NCBI RefSeq assembly: GCF_014126825.1
Contig: NZ_CP059900.1
Span: forward strand, 2,060,954 to 2,124,953
Direction of reading: 5' to 3'
Length of the DNA stretch: 64,000 nucleotides
Origin: Tomitella gaofuii
Lineage (GTDB): Bacteria > Actinomycetota > Actinomycetes > Mycobacteriales > Mycobacteriaceae
Part shown: positions 60,871 through 64,000 of the stretch, piece after piece
Numbering within the stretch: position 1 is the stretch's first letter
How the letters are laid out: every line of letters begins with the position of its first letter
Translations under genes and position numbers: made by a program
The notes under the pieces: model-generated
The model's database searches: none
Seen by the model: the letters and a program-made list of their open reading frames with translations, nothing else
What the model was told of the DNA's origin: nothing

Positions 60871-60917
60871 TGCTGTACCGATTCGCCGGGGTGAACCGTC
60901 GGACGGGCTCCGCGGCG

Positions 60918-61088
60918 TCACATCCACGCATTGCGTGCCGACCATGCGCTTCCGGTGGATGCACAGCCAGGGCACTGCACCGTGGCGCCCACAGACCAGC
61001 CGTTGAGCCGGCCGGCCTCGCGCGCGGCCTCCATGCCGTCCGCGTGAGTCTCGAAAGCGCGGTCGCACTTTTCACAACGCAGCTGCAT
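60918..61088 (-). CDS. Small zinc-ribbon protein
   Basis: 56 residues from the ATG at 61088 with aaggag upstream. Two CxxC pairs (CEKC and CPGC) about 40 residues apart give a classic zinc ribbon; the middle is EAAREAGRLNGWSVG. Behind a perfect SigF-type promoter (61138-61162). Possibly an RNA- or protein-binding stress factor. Confidence 0.68.
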   Translation of the reverse strand: MQLRCEKCDRAFETHADGMEAAREAGRLNGWSVGATVQCPGCASTGSAWSARNAWM

Positions 61089-61137
61089 CGACAACACTCC
61101 TTGCGGCTCCGGTCCGCAATCACGCGGACAGGTGCGG

Positions 61138-61162
61138 ATACCCCGAGCGGTGCCCGGCAAAC
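61138..61162 (-). promoter_or_regulatory. SigF-type promoter for the zinc-ribbon gene
   Basis: Minus strand: GTTT (61162-61159), 15 nt, GGGTAT (61143-61138), 49 bases before 61088. It lies in the 61089-61457 gap; the rest of that gap shows no gene or other clear signal. Confidence 0.72.
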
Positions 61163-61457
61163 CGGCCGGGCCGTTCCGTGCGTGCGGACGTTGAAACCTT
61201 CAGTCGGCCGATTGATATCGGCCGACGGCGACGGTAGCGTCGGAAGTCCGGCGGCTGAGAACGCAGCCGCTGCCGCAGAAGAACACGAACGTACTGGACG
61301 CTTCTGCGGGCGATGCCGATCCAGTCCGCGAACAACGCGGGCGAGTGCGGCGAACTCAGACGCGTGAGCCGATGCGCCCGATCCATTGTGAATCTCGCGG
61401 GCCACTGCTCTTCGGCGACGACGGCATCCGAATCCGAGAGTCAGGAATCGGAGTTGT

Positions 61458-61922
61458 ATGACATACGTGAACGTGTCGGAAGAGGCGCTGACGGAGAACG
61501 GCGTCGTCGGCGATGGAGGCGTTGGCGCCGCCGTTGAAAGCCACCAGGCGGAAGGTTTCCACGTTGCGGCCCCAAAGAATTCCAGCATCCTGAGGCAGGG
61601 CGGCCGCATCGTGACCGTCGTCGGCGAGGTCGACGCGGAGTCGGCGGCGGTGTTCGGCGAGATGCTGCAGTCCCTTGCCGATGCCGGCGTCGACGGCCTC
61701 GTCCTCGATCTGTCGGGCGTCGGGTTCATCGGCAGCAGCGGTCTCGCGTCCCTTATCGACTTCGCCCGTGTGATGCGCGATCGCGAACTGACGTGGTCGT
61801 TGTGTGCACTGCGCTCTGTATCGCGCCCACTGCAAATGCTGGACGCGGACACCCTTTGGCACGTCAGTGCGAACATCGGCGAGGCGCAACGGGCCGTGAG
61901 CAACGGGGCCGCGCGGCTCTGA
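61458..61922 (+). CDS. STAS-domain anti-sigma-factor antagonist
   Basis: 154 residues. STAS domain from about residue 42 (SILRQGGRIVTVVGEVDAESA, LVLDLSGVGFIGSSGLASLIDFA). The GSSG motif keeps the phosphorylatable serine, unlike the STAS domains at 44798 and 50216. It should bind an RsbW-type anti-sigma factor when unphosphorylated and free the sigma factor. It converges on sigF, and a strong hairpin follows. The most likely direct partner of the RsbW encoded at 62834. Confidence 0.85.
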   Translation: MTYVNVSEEALTENGVVGDGGVGAAVESHQAEGFHVAAPKNSSILRQGGRIVTVVGEVDAESAAVFGEMLQSLADAGVDGLVLDLSGVGFIGSSGLASLIDFARVMRDRELTWSLCALRSVSRPLQMLDADTLWHVSANIGEAQRAVSNGAARL

Positions 61923-61933
61923 GCCGGTACGGC

Positions 61934-61960
61934 GTGGCACCGGCACACCGCCGGTGCCAC
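61934..61960. terminator. Perfect 11-bp hairpin between STAS gene and sigF
   Basis: gtggcaccggc (61934-61944) pairs perfectly with 61950-61960 around a 5-nt loop; lies between convergent genes. Confidence 0.75.
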
Positions 61961-62051
61961 CGGGGGTGAACCGTCCGACTGACGGCTCGGGGTGGGAAAG
62001 CCCGGTCGCGCTGGTGGAGCGACGAGAGTTCATGGTTGCACGCTGCGGTCG

Positions 62052-62837
62052 TCAGACCGGGCGGCCGAGCTGATCCCGCAGTTCAGCGAGCGTGCGCGCG
62101 AGGATGCGGGAGACGTGCATTTGCGACAGTCCCACGCGCTCCGCGATCTGACTCTGCGTCATCTCCCCGAAGAAGCGGAGGATGAGGATCCGCCTTTCGC
62201 GCTCCGGCAACGCATCAAGATGCGGTTTGACCGCGACATAACCCTCGACGTTCTCCAGGTCGGGGTCTTCGCCGCCCACCACATCGCCCAGGCTGAGCCC
62301 TTCGGAGCCGGCGGACGGCGGCGCGTCCATGGAGTCGGGCTGGTAGGCGCTACGCGCAATGAGGCCCTCGGTCACCTCGTGGATCGACAGTCCGAGCTCG
62401 TCCGCGACCTCCGCTGCGGAGGGTGAGCGGCCGAGAGACTGCGCAAGCCGTTCGGAGGCGGTAGAGATGGCCAAGTGCAACTCCTTCGCCCGCCGGGGCA
62501 CGTGCATCGCCCAGCCGACGTCGCGGAAGTGCCGCCGTACCTCCCCCATGATCGTCGGCACCGCGAAGGCGACGAAGTTGTCGCCCTTGTCCGCATCGAA
62601 CCTGTCGATGGCATTCACCAGGCCCAACCGTGCCACCTGCAGCAGGTCGTCGAACGGCTCGCCGCGACCGTGGAAGCGCCGCGCGATGTGCTCGGCGAGC
62701 GGCAGGCAGCGCGTGATCACCGCGTCGCGGCGGCGGTCATAGCCGTCACCTGGCGGAACGCTGTGCAACGCCCGGAGCGCAGCCGGCACGTCGGCGTAGT
62801 CATCACCGGCGCGGCGCGGGCGACGGTGAACGGTCAC
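62052..62837 (-). CDS. sigF: RNA polymerase sigma factor, SigB/SigF/SigG family
   Basis: 261 residues. Region 2 includes the core-binding stretch DDLLQVARLGLVNAIDRFD, region 3 follows with SLGRSPSAAEVADELGL, and region 4 ends in the HTH MTQSQIAERVGLSQMHVSRIL. Length and motifs fit the mycobacterial stress sigma factor SigF. Its start overlaps the stop of the anti-sigma gene by 4 nt, so both are made together. The operon has its own SigF-type promoter (63303-63327), implying positive autoregulation. Confidence 0.9.
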   Translation of the reverse strand: MTVHRRPRRAGDDYADVPAALRALHSVPPGDGYDRRRDAVITRCLPLAEHIARRFHGRGEPFDDLLQVARLGLVNAIDRFDADKGDNFVAFAVPTIMGEVRRHFRDVGWAMHVPRRAKELHLAISTASERLAQSLGRSPSAAEVADELGLSIHEVTEGLIARSAYQPDSMDAPPSAGSEGLSLGDVVGGEDPDLENVEGYVAVKPHLDALPERERRILILRFFGEMTQSQIAERVGLSQMHVSRILARTLAELRDQLGRPV

Positions 62838-63262
62838 GCCGCTACGCTCGAGCTCTTCGTGAAGGTGATCGACCAGCTGCGCCCCGCGCCTACGGGGCCG
62901 GTCTTGCCAGCAGTGACCCGGGCTTCATCGGTGAGGGTGTGCAGGACGTGCCAACCGAAGCCGGCCTCGTGCACCTCGGCCCCGGCGGGCAGTTCCGCGG
63001 ACACGGAGACGGACATGACGTGGCGGCGCACCTCGATCGTCATCGTGATCGCCGGGTTGTCGGCCACGGATCGCTCCATCTGAGCGCACGCCTCGTCCAC
63101 CGCCAGTTTGACATCCGCCACCTCGTCCAGTCCGAAGCCGTACAGGATGGCCAGAGTCTCGGCCACGGACCTCGCCACCGGGGCCTGGGACGAGGCGGCA
63201 TCGAGCGTCAGGGTGACGGGTCCGCGGTGGTCGACTACCTCCGGTTCGGTGGCCAGATACAT
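62834..63262 (-). CDS. rsbW: Anti-sigma factor, RsbW/UsfX type
   Basis: 142 residues of the GHKL/HATPase fold: VKLAVDEACAQMER in place of the N-box and EAGFGWHVLHTLTDEARV in place of the G1 region. The usual N-box Asn is replaced by Gln and the DxGxG glycine motif is degenerate, so the protein may bind SigF without efficient kinase activity. It should hold the sigma factor inactive until a STAS protein displaces it. Coupled to sigF. Confidence 0.85.
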   Translation of the reverse strand: MYLATEPEVVDHRGPVTLTLDAASSQAPVARSVAETLAILYGFGLDEVADVKLAVDEACAQMERSVADNPAITMTIEVRRHVMSVSVSAELPAGAEVHEAGFGWHVLHTLTDEARVTAGKTGPVGAGRSWSITFTKSSSVAA

Positions 63263-63302
63263 CCGGGATCCTTACTGAAGAGTTCGCAGAAGCAATGCCA
63301 GG

Positions 63303-63327
63303 TTACCCGAGCGGCGTTGGACGAAAC
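63303..63327 (-). promoter_or_regulatory. SigF-type promoter for rsbW-sigF (autoregulation)
   Basis: Minus strand: GTTT (63327-63324), 15 nt, GGGTAA (63308-63303), 41 bases before the rsbW start at 63262. The remainder of the 63263-63573 gap shows no gene. Confidence 0.75.
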
Positions 63328-63573
63328 GGGACCTCGGCACACCGATGCCCGTATTCCCCGGCCCGGGTAATCCCGATTGCACTGGCGTTTTCCGGTGCTG
63401 CGGGCCACAATAAGGGTGGACCTGGGCGGACCGGTCCTCATCTGGCATCCACGTGGTGGCCGCGATGAGGAATCGATCGCACACCGCCGCGATCGGAAGG
63501 ACGCCGAGAGAACCGCCTCCCCGGGGCCGGCTGTTCGCATTGTGCGCAATGCCGAGTCGAAAGGGGCGCGATC

Positions 63574-63840
63574 ATGGGCAGCAACTACGAGGGCCTCCTC
63601 GGATACTTCTTCTTCCTCGCGGGCCTCGCCGTCGGCGGGCTCACCATCGTGGCGCTGGCGATGGAGAACTTCCCGTACTTCATCACCGGCGCGATCATCG
63701 CGGTGGTGTGCCTGGCGGCGGGAATGGTGCTGTGGCTCAACGTCTCGCACCGTGAACACCATGACCCGCTCGAACCTGGCATGACCAGGGCGGGAATCCG
63801 CCGCTACGAGATGCGCCGCAAGACCGGCACCTGCATGTGA
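63574..63840 (+). CDS. UsfY-like small membrane protein
   Basis: 88 residues with two membrane segments (about 8-31 and 37-56) and a basic, His-containing cytosolic tail (SHREHHDPLEP). Size, topology and position beside rsbW-sigF resemble UsfY of mycobacteria, though I cannot prove orthology. A ribosome-site-like aaaggggc precedes the start. No good SigF-type promoter was found for it; GGGTAA at about 63365 lacks a -35. Confidence 0.65.
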   Translation: MGSNYEGLLGYFFFLAGLAVGGLTIVALAMENFPYFITGAIIAVVCLAAGMVLWLNVSHREHHDPLEPGMTRAGIRRYEMRRKTGTCM

Positions 63841-63848
63841 CCTCGCAT

Positions 63849-63885
63849 CCCGCCCGCGCACTGGTCCGCCTGCCGCACGGGCGGG
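63849..63885. terminator. GC-rich hairpin between convergent genes
   Basis: cccgcccg (63849-63856) and cgggcggg (63878-63885) form an 8-bp stem with a 21-nt loop, between the UsfY-like gene and the aldehyde dehydrogenase gene. Confidence 0.45.
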
Positions 63886-63920
63886 GTGAGGTGCGCGGAG
63901 TGGGAGCACGACCGCCGGCG

Positions 63921-64000
63921 TCACGACGGCACGGTGCGCACCAGCTTGCGATTGACGAACTCGTACATCCCCATTCGTGACAGCTCACGGCCGAAGCCCG
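63921..64000 (-). CDS. Aldehyde dehydrogenase, C-terminal end (partial)
   Basis: Only the last 25 codons are in the window: GFGRELSRMGMYEFVNRKLV and then RTVPS before the stop at 63921. The GRELSRMGxxEFVN pattern is the usual C-terminus of NAD(P)-dependent aldehyde dehydrogenases of the succinate-semialdehyde type. The rest lies beyond the right edge. Confidence 0.65.
   Translation of the reverse strand, partial: GFGRELSRMGMYEFVNRKLVRTVPS

Noticed and set aside
63364-63370. GGGTAA before the UsfY-like gene
   Set aside because: No fitting -35 and about 200 bases from the gene.

Overview
The window is about 70% G+C DNA from a high-GC actinobacterium, most likely of the order Mycobacteriales. 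The evidence is the minus-strand gene order DUF4178-DUF2617-DUF4247-DUF350-speE (the order I recognise from M. tuberculosis Rv2597-Rv2601), an rsbW/usfX-sigF pair, GAF-ANTAR proteins, and many small actinobacterial stress proteins. I cannot name the genus. No rRNA, tRNA or CRISPR array was seen.

Layout. 1-2.6 kb: the membrane/polyamine cluster, with speE running off the left edge. 3.2-3.7 kb: a small transglutaminase-like protein. 3.8-12.4 kb: a catabolic cluster made of a divergent AraC-type regulator and a plus-strand run of quinone oxidoreductase, TauD/TfdA dioxygenase, BKACE (DUF849) enzyme, MFS transporter, small hydrolase, acyl-CoA ligase and a carboxymuconolactone-decarboxylase-like protein. 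12.4-47 kb: a long stress and envelope region with an HSL-type esterase, enolase-superfamily protein, holin-like/DUF3618/DUF1360 membrane proteins, two zinc alcohol dehydrogenases, a molybdopterin-cytochrome b fusion, a PoxB-like TPP enzyme beside a large FAD/Fe-S dehydrogenase, MFS transporter, GH15 glucanase, two SDRs, FUSC protein, CsbD, large-subunit catalase, ferritin, hemerythrins, ectoine hydroxylase and trehalose-6-phosphate synthase. 46.9-51.4 kb: three GAF/ANTAR genes, one fused to a STAS domain, interrupted by an IS1380-family element carrying an internal in-frame deletion. 51.4-60.1 kb: an eroded zone with a transposase remnant, a lipoprotein with a damaged start, a hemerythrin gene with an in-frame amber codon, a complete ISL3-family element with a perfect 8-bp target duplication, and a decayed glycan locus. 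60.2-64 kb: small stress proteins, a STAS protein, sigF, rsbW and a UsfY-like membrane protein, then the end of an aldehyde dehydrogenase gene.

The main unifying signal is a promoter motif, GTTT-N15/16-GGGTA(T/A/G/C), found on the correct strand upstream of about 14 genes or operons between 13.5 and 63.3 kb, including rsbW-sigF itself. It matches the mycobacterial SigF promoter consensus. I infer that most of the right three quarters of the window is one physically clustered general-stress regulon with its own sigma factor, anti-sigma factor and several STAS-domain candidate antagonists. Its outputs are catalase, iron storage, O2/NO-binding hemerythrins, compatible-solute chemistry, envelope proteins and redox enzymes.

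Several genes are broken (frameshifts, an amber codon, internal deletions), concentrated at 38-39, 42, 48-49 and 52-60 kb. These calls come from reading the sequence alone. Frameshift calls should be confirmed against raw reads, while the nonsense codons and large deletions are harder to explain as sequencing errors.
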